21,087 bases of DNA from Candidatus Wallbacteria bacterium. GTDB taxonomy: Bacteria > Muiribacteriota > JAQTZZ01. Positions 13,633-21,014 of the stretch are shown here, piece by piece. The stretch spans positions 1-21,087 of the forward strand of contig JAQTZZ010000064.1 of the NCBI GenBank assembly GCA_028687545.1, written 5' to 3'. The notes under the pieces were generated by a model, which made no database searches, was not told where the DNA came from, and was given only the letters and a program-made list of their open reading frames with translations. The translations under genes were made by a program, and so were the position numbers. Each line of letters begins with the position of its first letter. The stretch's first letter is position 1.

Positions 13633-13660
13633 TGTAACCTCATGAAACTGATCGGACACT
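13633..13660 (+). promoter_or_regulatory. Predicted ECF-sigma promoter of the long exported paralogue
   Basis: TGTAACC (13633-13639), 17 bases, CACT (13657-13660) followed by AT. It is of the C class, like ECF2, protease 2 and the short paralogue. It ends 45 bases before ATG 13706, whose ribosome binding site is a GGGGGG run. Confidence 0.82.
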
Positions 13661-13705
13661 ATCAGGAAAAGCAGGCGAAAAGCCTGGACAAACAAGGGGG
13701 GAACT

Positions 13706-14479
13706 ATGAAGAAGATGATTGGAGTTCTTGTGATCCTGGCAGCAGTTTCGTTTTTAATGGCTGAGGATTCGGAAACGCGTATGCCGCTTGACCCTGTTAC
13801 CGGAGTCATCATGGTGCTCATGGACAGGTATGAACCTGGAATAGTAACCGGGGAGATTTCTGAAGAGCTGAAAACCATATTGGATGCCATGCTTTCCAGC
13901 CAGATATTCAGCTTCAAAGCGGTGCTTGCAGATTCCACAGTGACCCTGATCCATCCGTCTGATACTTCCAAGACCTATACGGCCAACGATGCACGGTATG
14001 CAAAGGCACTGCTGCACATGCTTGGCTTTCTGAACGGAGCGCTTGCCGAGACCTCGGCCAACGCCACTGCGGAGATCGCTTCTGCAGCTTTCAGAGCCGA
14101 CTGCTCCCAGGCGCAGGCCACCAAGTCTTTTGTCATCAAATACAGCGTGACCTGGAAAAACGGGAAGCAGGCTTCAGTCGACAGGACCGTGAAAGTGGAT
14201 GAACTCAAGCCCCGCTATGCGGAAGAATTTCCCTATAAGACTGACAAAGATTCAAGGGCTAACGTAACTTTCACGGCACAGGTCAAGATCGCAGGTGCTG
14301 TCTATGAAACGCTGACATGGACGGAAGCCATGGGCAGCGAAGTGGAAGCCAGGATCAAATTCGATCAGAGAATCAAAGGGGGACACTGGTGGGCGGTTGC
14401 CAAATACCATTGTCCGGGAATAACGCTTCAGCTTGCCATGACCGGGCAGTGGGCTCTGAGCGGATCCTTCCCATACTGA
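13706..14479 (+). CDS. Exported protein of unknown family (long paralogue of the gene at 10297)
   Basis: This 257-residue protein has a signal peptide (residues 1-19, cleavage near LMA/ED) and an AAGGGGGGAAC ribosome binding site. I do not recognise the family. Residues 29-169 align with the 10297 product: LDPVTGVIMVLMDRYEPGIV at the front, DCS at 132-134 and VDELKP at 164-169. The following 88 residues are an extra C-terminal part with GGHWWAVAKYHCPG (225-238) and a beta-rich look (TFTAQVKIAG, LTWTEAMG). Mature Cys are only C133 and C236, far fewer than in the short paralogue. It carries the same ECF promoter as the ECF2 operon just upstream and is followed by a strong terminator, so it forms a single-gene unit. 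A periplasmic or secreted stress-response role is inferred from the promoter only. Confidence 0.82.
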   Translation: MKKMIGVLVILAAVSFLMAEDSETRMPLDPVTGVIMVLMDRYEPGIVTGEISEELKTILDAMLSSQIFSFKAVLADSTVTLIHPSDTSKTYTANDARYAKALLHMLGFLNGALAETSANATAEIASAAFRADCSQAQATKSFVIKYSVTWKNGKQASVDRTVKVDELKPRYAEEFPYKTDKDSRANVTFTAQVKIAGAVYETLTWTEAMGSEVEARIKFDQRIKGGHWWAVAKYHCPGITLQLAMTGQWALSGSFPY

Positions 14480-14500
14480 GAAGGAGTTAAAACCTCTCCA

Positions 14501-14531
14501 AAGGGCTGTCCGCTGCGGACAGCCCTTTTTT
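14501..14531 (+). terminator. Strong rho-independent terminator
   Basis: AAGGGCTGTCCG (14501-14512) pairs perfectly with CGGACAGCCCTT (14516-14527) around a CTG loop and runs into a six-base T tract. It lies 21 bases after the stop of the exported protein gene and closes the plus-strand half of the window. Confidence 0.95.
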
Positions 14532-14589
14532 GATCTTTCGCTCCAATTATCCAATTATCCTTTTTAACTTTTTATATAATATTGCCGCA

Positions 14590-14621
14590 CAAACAAAAAA
14601 AGACCCCTGTCCGGGGTCTTT
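14590..14621 (-). terminator. Rho-independent terminator after tRNA-Lys
   Basis: On the minus strand AAAGACCCC and GGGGTCTTT (14621-14613 with 14607-14599) form a 9-bp stem with a five-base loop, followed by a T-rich tail (14600-14590). It sits 8 bases past the tRNA 3' end and would end that transcript, and probably any read-through from the glycosyltransferase gene. Confidence 0.9.
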
Positions 14622-14629
14622 GATTGTCT

Positions 14630-14705
<76 letters not shown>

Positions 14706-14773
14706 ATGCGGAATTAATTATATATACAGGGGTTTATTAGTCAAGAGACTGATTAATACCGGTTACCTGAGGT

Positions 14774-15829
14774 TTAATTTTTTATCAGAAGTTCATCGTA
14801 GATTGCTTCAATCTTCTCGAGGCAGGTCTCCACTCTGAATTCCCGCTCGATCAGGGACCTGCCGTATTTCCCCATCTGCAGGCGCAGCGAGCAGTCTGTG
14901 GAAAGCTTTACCAAAGCCTGATAAAAATCGTCGCGGTTTCCGGGAGGCACTGCAATGCCGCCGCCTGACCGCGACAGCAGCCCGACATCGCCGACGGAAT
15001 ATGCCACAAAAGGCTTTTCCAGAGCCAGCCCTTCGCAGAGCGAAAGCGGCAGGCCTTCGAAACAGGAGGGAAGAATCAGAAAGTCAGCGCCAGCGGTCAG
15101 ATTCAGGATGTCGCTTCTGAATCCTGCCAGAGTCAGATTCTGAAGCTTTTTCTCATGCTTCAGCCTCTCGAGCAAACAACGTTCGTTCCCATCTCCTGCA
15201 ATCACGAAATGCAGCGGCAGTTTCAGGGCGCGTTCGGCGAATTCAATGATTTCACTCACGCCCTTGTTCGGATGGAGGCGTCCGCTGTACAGGGCAATCA
15301 GTGGTTTTCCTGAAATTCCAAGTTCCTTGAAATCGAACGGGATTAATTTGCTGGCAGCGATCGCGTCCAGATCGATCGGGTTGTAGACAAGTCTGATCCT
15401 TTTTTCAGCAAGACTCGCGCTGAAATGTTCCTTCATCCCTGGCGAACAGACTGTGATCAGGTCTGGAAAACGGGCATAGAGGATACTGGTGAAGCTCTGA
15501 AGCGTGCCCAGTGACGGTATCCCGAGTGTTTTCGCTGCGATTCCGCCGAGCAGAGTAGCGCGGTTCAGATGAAGATGTAGGAGATCCGGCTTGTGCTGCT
15601 TCAGATGGAAAATAAGCCTGGAAAATCCCCAGGGATCGAAGTTGTCGCGCAGAGGTATGGATTTTACAGGCAGGTCAAGAGCCTTGAATTCTTCGGCGAG
15701 TTTTCCGCCGCTGCAGATTACTCTGATTTCGGATCTGCTTTTCAGCCTTCCGGCAAGAAGCAGGGCCTGCCGCTCTGCGCCGGCGATCTCAGACGAACTG
15801 ACGACAAAAGTTACTCTTTTGCGGGGCAA
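14774..15829 (-). CDS. Family GT4 glycosyltransferase (GT-B fold)
   Basis: This 351-residue protein probably uses a TTG start at 15829, with an AGG-A-rich site inside the end of the preceding gene (19-base overlap). The first beta strand VTFVVSSSEIAGAERQ begins right after, so little can be missing. The N-terminal half has the acceptor-side signature DLLHLHLNR (82-90). The C-terminal Rossmann half has YSGRLHPNKG (181-190, with Arg184 and Lys189 for the nucleotide-sugar phosphates), VIAGDGNE, and the EX7E motif of retaining GT4 enzymes at Glu258 and Glu266 (FEGLPLSLCEG). It transfers a sugar from an activated donor, probably to a cell-surface glycan or lipid; donor and acceptor are not readable. 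It is the last gene of the ftsY cluster before tRNA-Lys. Confidence 0.9.
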   Translation of the reverse strand: MPRKRVTFVVSSSEIAGAERQALLLAGRLKSRSEIRVICSGGKLAEEFKALDLPVKSIPLRDNFDPWGFSRLIFHLKQHKPDLLHLHLNRATLLGGIAAKTLGIPSLGTLQSFTSILYARFPDLITVCSPGMKEHFSASLAEKRIRLVYNPIDLDAIAASKLIPFDFKELGISGKPLIALYSGRLHPNKGVSEIIEFAERALKLPLHFVIAGDGNERCLLERLKHEKKLQNLTLAGFRSDILNLTAGADFLILPSCFEGLPLSLCEGLALEKPFVAYSVGDVGLLSRSGGGIAVPPGNRDDFYQALVKLSTDCSLRLQMGKYGRSLIEREFRVETCLEKIEAIYDELLIKN

Positions 15830-16059
15830 CCTTTTTTCCTGTTCATAAAGTATTCGCAGATCATCCCTGTCAGATAACCGTCCACTGCTGCGTACAGAGT
15901 GCCTGTAATCAATCCCTGGACTATGAACGGGTCATAACCGTAATAAGCTTTCTTCATCATTTTCCCCAGAAAGCAGAGATTGCCCCTTTTCCTAGCGCCA
16001 AAGGCTGAAGCCAGAAAAATCGTCAGCCAGCTAAGCATGATCCAGTGACGCAGTTTCAT
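15811..16059 (-). CDS. Small membrane protein of unknown function
   Basis: This 82-residue protein has an excellent AGGAGGACAA site directly before the ATG. It shows two hydrophobic segments: residues 6-21 (IMLSWLTIFLASAFGA, possibly an uncleaved anchor) and about 47-69 (IVQGLITGTLYAAVDGYLTG). A basic loop (RKRGNLCFLGKMMKKAYYGYD) lies between them and a basic tail (NRKKGCPAKE) follows. I do not recognise a family. The end overlaps the glycosyltransferase start by 19 bases, so the two are translationally coupled; a role in the same membrane or envelope glycan process is plausible but unproven. Confidence 0.75.
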   Translation of the reverse strand: MKLRHWIMLSWLTIFLASAFGARKRGNLCFLGKMMKKAYYGYDPFIVQGLITGTLYAAVDGYLTGMICEYFMNRKKGCPAKE

Positions 16060-16134
16060 TTGTCCTCCTGAACTGTTGAAAAACGGCCATCTTTGAACAG
16101 TTTGATTTAGGTTCGATCTCCATATTTCTCCGTT

Positions 16135-17283
16135 CTAAGTTGACTTCCTCTCGAAAACGCATTCCCCATTGATGTAAGTGGACAATACTAGCGAATCGAA
16201 TTCCAGAGGCTCCCTGTCCCAGATCACGAAATCCGCATCCAGCCCTGGTTCTAGTCTGCCGATTCGATTGGAAACTCCGCAGATTTCTGCCGAATTGACG
16301 GTGAGCGCTCTGTAAGCGGCGTCTTTAGGCAGGCCGGCTTTCACAGCCAGAGATGCACAAAGAGGCAGGAGGCCGATCGGGATGATCGGATGGTCGGTCA
16401 TGAACGCGAACTTTACACCTGCCTGAAATAGGTGATAAGGAGTAGCGAATGATCTATTCCTCAGTTCGAGTTTTTCCCTTGATGAAATGTTTGGACCAAT
16501 GATGCAGGAAATCTTGTTTTCTGCAAGGAAGTCCGCTATTTTGTGGCCTTCTGTGCAGTGCTCAATGGAGAGTCTGAGGTTAAATTCCTTAGCAATCCTG
16601 ACGGCTGTCACAATGTCGTCGGAACGGTGTGCGTGCATGCGCACAGGCAGTCTGCCTTCGATCACAGGAATCAGACATTCCATTTTAAAATCAGGGTCAA
16701 AGTCTTTGTCTTTCTTCTTATGATTCTTTTTTTTCAGATAATTAACTGCCGAAAAAAGTGTTTCCCTGATCAAAGCGGCATTTCCCATCCTGGTGGATGG
16801 CAGTTTGTCACGCTCGCCATAGCAGCGGAAAGGATTTTCCCCGAGTGCCATTTTCATGCCGGCAGGGGAGAGTACCACCATTTCGTCTGCAATTTTCCCG
16901 TGGAATTTCAGCACTGCGGTGGTACCGCAGATCAGGTTGGCAGAACCGGGTGTGATCATGCCTGAAGTGATCCCGGCAGCGAGGGCGTCTGCAAGCGCCA
17001 TGTCATCGGGATAGATGGCGTCGATGGCACGCAGGTGCGGGGTGACAGGCTCAGTAGCTTCATTTTCCTGCCAGCCGATCTTGCCCACTCCGTCTTCTAC
17101 GATTGCGATGTGACAGTGAGCATCGATCAGGCCGGGAGTGATGAATAATCCGGAGCAATCGAGAGAGTCCCCTTTTCCCGGGTATTTGCCGATTTTATCG
17201 ATTCTGCCGTTCCGGATTAAAAGATCGGATTTTCCGAATTCTCCATTTTTGTGCAAGATATGTGCGTTTCTGAACCAGGTCAT
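16135..17283 (-). CDS. Metal-dependent amidohydrolase (imidazolonepropionase-like)
   Basis: This 382-residue protein has the amidohydrolase-superfamily layout: a small N-terminal beta domain with ITPGLIDAHCHI, a TIM barrel, and a C-terminal beta domain ending GRLEPGLDADFVIWD. Metal ligands are in place: His56/His58 (DAHCHI), then His217/His219 (RMHAHRSDD), His242 (IEHCTEGH) and Asp297 (MTDHPI). No carboxylated Lys is evident at the usual fourth-strand position; the pattern fits the imidazolonepropionase-like/YtcJ-type branch often annotated only as amidohydrolase. It would hydrolyse a C-N bond in a cyclic amide, a peptide or a similar small molecule; the substrate is unknown. A Lys-rich stretch at 184-193 is unusual. 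Its ATG overlaps the TGA of the preceding gene (ATGA), so it is coupled to the propeller gene. Confidence 0.88.
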   Translation of the reverse strand: MTWFRNAHILHKNGEFGKSDLLIRNGRIDKIGKYPGKGDSLDCSGLFITPGLIDAHCHIAIVEDGVGKIGWQENEATEPVTPHLRAIDAIYPDDMALADALAAGITSGMITPGSANLICGTTAVLKFHGKIADEMVVLSPAGMKMALGENPFRCYGERDKLPSTRMGNAALIRETLFSAVNYLKKKNHKKKDKDFDPDFKMECLIPVIEGRLPVRMHAHRSDDIVTAVRIAKEFNLRLSIEHCTEGHKIADFLAENKISCIIGPNISSREKLELRNRSFATPYHLFQAGVKFAFMTDHPIIPIGLLPLCASLAVKAGLPKDAAYRALTVNSAEICGVSNRIGRLEPGLDADFVIWDREPLEFDSLVLSTYINGECVFERKST

Positions 17284-18227
17284 GAATCCTCCTTGACCAG
17301 ATAGATACCGTTTTTTTGAGTTCCGAGAAGTAAGTTTTTGCCGACCTTCAGAAATGAACGGACATAAGTTTGGTTTAGGATGTCTGAATCCTCGAACAAA
17401 GGTTTGAAAAGCACATTGTCGTATTTATAGACGCCGGTGTCGGTTGCAAGAAGCAGAGAATTTCCACCGTCGAAAACAGCGAGAACTTTTTTGCTCGGCA
17501 GGTTGCCGAACGGACTGCTCCTGATCCGCTGCCAGGAATAGCCATTGAAAACGAGCAGGCTGTCTTCAGCTGCGAAGCAGACTTTGTCCTCATAGCCTGA
17601 GATGCTTTTAATCCTGACGTTTCCAAGATACTTCTTCTGGTCATCCTTGGAAATCTTCACACATCCACCGTTAGTCAGTACTACCCAGATGTTGCGGGTG
17701 GGACTCTGAAAATAAATCCCGCTGATAGGCGTATAGTCGAGTGGGGCGAGATTTTCCTTCAGATGGGAAATCGGGGCGAGTTCCAGATTCTCATCCAGAT
17801 AGGAAAGTCCGTCGAATGAGGCGCAGAGAATGTACTTTCCGAGCTGCAGAAATCCGCTGACCTGGCTTCTCTGAAAAGTTTTCTCCTGTTTCCCGGTTTC
17901 CCTGTCAATGATGTCCAGGGAGCGGTCTGTACCAGCCAGACAGAATTTATCAGTGAGCATCAGTGAGGTCACAAATCTGGAAGAAAGACCGCTGGAACTC
18001 TCCAGAATGATTTTCCCGCTGATCCCTGTAAACTCCGGTCCAGGGTAAGTAACAGCCAGTTTGCTTTCCCTGAAAACATAGATGCCATTATAGGTGCCAA
18101 CCCAGACTTCCTTCCGGGCTTCGTCGCTGACCAGGGCTGACACAAAGACATCCGGAATGTTGAATCTCTCAAGAGCTGCGAGGCGCAGCGAGATCAGGAG
18201 AAATAACAGAGGCAGAACTTTAATCAA
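17280..18227 (-). CDS. Exported predicted beta-propeller protein
   Basis: This 315-residue protein has a signal peptide (residues 1-18, MIKVLPLLFLLISLRLAALE). The rest is a series of short beta repeats with aromatic and small residues, such as VWVGTYNGIYVFRE, FCLAGTDRSLDIID, ILCASFDGLSYLD, IWVVLTNGGCVKI, LLLATDTGVYKYD and LLLGTQKNGIYLV. The recurrent (V/L)GT..GIYV pattern is what is seen in two-component-regulator-type propellers (Reg_prop-like blades). There are about six or seven blades. No enzyme motif is visible, so a ligand- or protein-binding periplasmic role is likely. It overlaps its neighbours on both sides by four bases (ATGA), placing it firmly in the ftsY-HEAT-amidohydrolase operon. 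Confidence 0.75.
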   Translation of the reverse strand: MIKVLPLLFLLISLRLAALERFNIPDVFVSALVSDEARKEVWVGTYNGIYVFRESKLAVTYPGPEFTGISGKIILESSSGLSSRFVTSLMLTDKFCLAGTDRSLDIIDRETGKQEKTFQRSQVSGFLQLGKYILCASFDGLSYLDENLELAPISHLKENLAPLDYTPISGIYFQSPTRNIWVVLTNGGCVKISKDDQKKYLGNVRIKSISGYEDKVCFAAEDSLLVFNGYSWQRIRSSPFGNLPSKKVLAVFDGGNSLLLATDTGVYKYDNVLFKPLFEDSDILNQTYVRSFLKVGKNLLLGTQKNGIYLVKEDS

Positions 18228-19672
18228 CTGATTTCCCGGTAATTTTTTGTCGCTATCTCATACACTGCCGGATCTTCGGAGTAGAATCTGGAAATCTGCA
18301 TCAGCGATTCAGAGGCTTCTTTGTTCCCCACTGCGCGGATCGCTTCGATCGCCAGGCGGCGGACGAAAAATTCTTCTCTCTCATTAAGCGCAATGGTGGT
18401 AAGCGGCTGGATGATTTCCGGTTCCCTGGTTTTGCCAAGGGCCAGCACAACATTTTTTTTCACATCCGCATCAGAGGAATCTAGCAGCGGCAGCAGGATC
18501 CCCACTACCTGATACACGCCTATCTCGCCGAGTGCATAGGCGGCTGAGGCTCTCATCCATTTTTCGCCGGCAGTCATTTTTTTCAGGATTTCCAGCATCT
18601 GCAACCCTCCGATTTTCCAGAGAGCCCTGGCGGCATTGGCCCGTACCCTGTTGTCAAAATCTTCCAGAAGCGGTTTCAGAGAGTCGATCACCGTCTCTTC
18701 CTCGATTCCAGGCAGGTTCGAAATCGCTTCCACGGAATTGGCCCGCACTCTCCTGTCCTCGTGATGGAGAAAATTGATCAAAAATGGAAGCACTGCCGGT
18801 GTTTCCAGCAGAGGGAGCAGATTGACAAGCATTCCCAGCATGTGAGTGTTTTCTTCGGAGAAGAGCAGTTTTTCCAGCAGGGAAAAATCATTGTTTTCAA
18901 GCTTCTTCAGCGAAACTGTCAGTTTGAGCGCCAGCTGCTCATCTGTTACAGCGATCTTGTTGATGATCTCTTCGATCTTGACACGATGTGTGGTAAAACG
19001 TGAAGTGATTTTTTCCAGGGAATAGCTTTTGGCCAGATTGACCTGCCCCAGCTTCTCTTCCAGGAATTTGATCACATGGACGGCCTGGAGTTCGGCCAGA
19101 ATTTTGAAATACACAATCCTTTCTTCCTCGTTTCTTCCATTTAAAAAACTCAGGAATTGCTCCAGTTTTTTCTGTTCGTCCATGTCCAGTTCAATCAGAA
19201 TCTGGAGCAGGTGCTTTTTTTCCCTGATACCCAGTTCCGGATTCTTCAGAAAATTCATCAGGTACTTCAACACCGGCGCGCCGATCAGGGCAAGGGAATT
19301 CCTGGCATAGAAGCAGAGAGCATCGTAAGGTTCGAGGAAGATTTTCAAGAGGCTGATGATCGATTCCTGGTCCCTGATTTCACCGAGAGCCCAGACTGCA
19401 CGTTCCCTGTGATGCATGGCTGTGCGGCGGTCACCCGCCATGGCGGCTAGAACCGGCGCGAATTCGCTGAAATGTTTTTCACCGGCCAGTTCTATGGAAA
19501 AAAGCTTCAAATAATGGTCTTGGGAATTGAGAAGACTCTGGAAAGTCCCCTTGATCTGGGGCCGCTTGCTGTCCCAGTCGAATGTTCTCAGTATGTTCAA
19601 TCCTTTCTTTTTAACTGAAGGACATTCATCCTTCAAACATGTGACTGCCTGATTCCATCTGTCTGTGTCCAT
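18224..19672 (-). CDS. HEAT-repeat protein
   Basis: I start at ATG 19672, which follows a GGGGGG run and, further up, AAGGAGG; a TTG at 19711 in frame is less likely. The 482-residue protein has no signal peptide, so it should be cytoplasmic. It is built almost entirely of alpha-helical HEAT or PBS-lyase-type repeats, clearest in the C-terminal half: VLPFLINFLHHEDRRVRANS, LLEDFDNRVRANAARALWKI, WMRASAAYALGEIG and SDADVKKNVVLALGK. Such repeats are protein-interaction scaffolds and have no catalytic role. The N-terminal half (DCPSVKKKGLNILR and similar) has more degenerate repeats. It follows ftsY by 41 bases and overlaps the propeller gene by four. It may assist membrane targeting or envelope assembly, but this is only contextual. 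Confidence 0.85.
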   Translation of the reverse strand: MDTDRWNQAVTCLKDECPSVKKKGLNILRTFDWDSKRPQIKGTFQSLLNSQDHYLKLFSIELAGEKHFSEFAPVLAAMAGDRRTAMHHRERAVWALGEIRDQESIISLLKIFLEPYDALCFYARNSLALIGAPVLKYLMNFLKNPELGIREKKHLLQILIELDMDEQKKLEQFLSFLNGRNEEERIVYFKILAELQAVHVIKFLEEKLGQVNLAKSYSLEKITSRFTTHRVKIEEIINKIAVTDEQLALKLTVSLKKLENNDFSLLEKLLFSEENTHMLGMLVNLLPLLETPAVLPFLINFLHHEDRRVRANSVEAISNLPGIEEETVIDSLKPLLEDFDNRVRANAARALWKIGGLQMLEILKKMTAGEKWMRASAAYALGEIGVYQVVGILLPLLDSSDADVKKNVVLALGKTREPEIIQPLTTIALNEREEFFVRRLAIEAIRAVGNKEASESLMQISRFYSEDPAVYEIATKNYREIS

Positions 19673-19713
19673 AATCCCCCCGTTGACCTCCTTGCCTGAT
19701 TTATCTACCAAAA

Positions 19714-20958
19714 TTATTGCTCGAACATCGCTTTCGCAAATTTATCAGGATTGAAATCCTGCAGATCGTAAATTTTTTCTCCAACGCCGATGTATTTGAC
19801 AGGTAATCCTAGTTCCTCCCTGATCGAGACCACAATTCCTCCTTTGGCTGTGCCGTCCAGTTTGGTGAGGACAAGGGAGGAGATGGGAAAGGCTTCCTTG
19901 AAGGTCTTGGCCTGCTGCAACCCGTTCTGGCCTGTGACCGCATCAAGCACAAGCAGAGTTTCGTGAGGTGCACCAGGGATTTCGCGGGAAACTATCCGCT
20001 GGATCTTCTTGAGTTCTTCCATCAGGTTGAATTTAGTGTGAAGCCTTCCGGCTGTGTCGATGATCAGGATATCCTTGCCGCGGGCAACTCCGGCGTGGAT
20101 GGCGTCGTAAACGCAGGCTGCCGCATCCGCGCCCGTAGCTGATTTGATCAGTTCGACACCGGAACGTTGAGCCCAGATGTCCAGCTGCTCAATGGCTGCA
20201 GCCCGGAAAGTGTCGGCTGCAGCGATGATCACTTTATGCTTGCTTTTCTGATATCTGTGGGCCAGCTTGCCGATGGTGGTGGTCTTGCCTGAACCGTTGA
20301 CTCCGACCACGAGAATCACATGCAACGGCTTCTGCAGTTCGAAGCTTGAAACCAGCCCTTTTTTCAGGATATTGGTGATCAGTTCGGCTAAAAATGCGTT
20401 CAATTCGTCTTTCTTAAGCTCCCTGCCCAGGAAATTCTGTTCAATCAGGCCAATCAGGTACTGGGTGATTTTAATACCCAGGTCGGCTTCGATCAGGATT
20501 GATTCAATTTCCTCAAGCTTGTCATGATCCAGGATTTCTCCGTCAAAACCCCTGAGCCGGGTCAGAAATTTCTGCCTCGTCTTCTCAAGGCCGTGCGAGA
20601 GGCGCTCGAACAGGTCCTGCTCCAGCGGCTCTGGCTCCGAGAATTCCACCGCTCCCTCGTCGAGCACGATCTCTTCTCCGACTTCAGGTTCGATGAAACC
20701 GGAATCTTCGGTTTCGGTTTCTCCGCTTTCGGGTTCAGCGGCTTTTTCTTCAACTGCAGCCGTTACTTCCTCTTCAGGCTCATCCCTGAGTTCTTCTGGA
20801 AGCGAGTCCTGATCGATATCTTCAGGCAGCGGCTCCAGTTCCATTTCTCCAGTAGGCATTTCCGGCAGGACATTTTTATCAATTTCCGATTCCGGCTGCG
20901 GTTTCAGCTCCGGCTCTTCGGTTTTCTTTTTTTTCTTCCACAGGAAATCAAAAAGCAT
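19714..20958 (-). CDS. ftsY: Signal recognition particle receptor FtsY
   Basis: This 414-residue GTPase docks the SRP-ribosome complex at the inner membrane for co-translational insertion of membrane proteins. The N-terminus (MLFDFLWKKKKK) is a short amphipathic membrane-binding segment, followed by a very acidic A domain (about residues 13-115, rich in E, P and D). An NG domain follows: helical N part about 116-205, G1 P-loop GVNGSGKT (219-226), DTFRAAA (249-255), G3 DTAGRL (301-306), G4 TKLD (365-368) and GVGEKIYDL near the end. All nucleotide-binding motifs are intact. The ATG follows GAGGAAGTT, and a near-consensus sigma70 promoter lies 28 bases upstream. It is the first gene of the minus-strand cluster. 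Confidence 0.97.
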   Translation of the reverse strand: MLFDFLWKKKKKTEEPELKPQPESEIDKNVLPEMPTGEMELEPLPEDIDQDSLPEELRDEPEEEVTAAVEEKAAEPESGETETEDSGFIEPEVGEEIVLDEGAVEFSEPEPLEQDLFERLSHGLEKTRQKFLTRLRGFDGEILDHDKLEEIESILIEADLGIKITQYLIGLIEQNFLGRELKKDELNAFLAELITNILKKGLVSSFELQKPLHVILVVGVNGSGKTTTIGKLAHRYQKSKHKVIIAAADTFRAAAIEQLDIWAQRSGVELIKSATGADAAACVYDAIHAGVARGKDILIIDTAGRLHTKFNLMEELKKIQRIVSREIPGAPHETLLVLDAVTGQNGLQQAKTFKEAFPISSLVLTKLDGTAKGGIVVSIREELGLPVKYIGVGEKIYDLQDFNPDKFAKAMFEQ

Positions 20959-20985
20959 AACTTCCTCAATCTTTGAGATGAAGGT

Positions 20986-21014
20986 AGTATACAGAATACT
21001 GAGAGAGGGTTCAA
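20986..21014 (-). promoter_or_regulatory. Sigma70-type promoter of ftsY
   Basis: On the minus strand TTGAAC (21014-21009), a 17-base spacer and TATACT (20991-20986) form a near-consensus housekeeping promoter. Transcription would start close to 20979, giving a leader of about 20 nt with the ribosome binding site. It contrasts with the TGTAAC-N17-CACT promoters elsewhere in the window. The remaining bases to the right edge (21015-21087) hold no supported gene. Confidence 0.8.

Larger units (their letters stand above)
13386..13705. other. Intergenic region with a hairpin, a MITE-like repeat and an ECF promoter
   Basis: This 320-bp region after the ECF2 operon contains, in order, a hairpin at 13441-13462, a 109-bp inverted-repeat element at 13496-13604 and the ECF promoter at 13633-13660. 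I see no gene in it; an open frame across it has no ribosome binding site and overlaps these elements. Confidence 0.6.
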
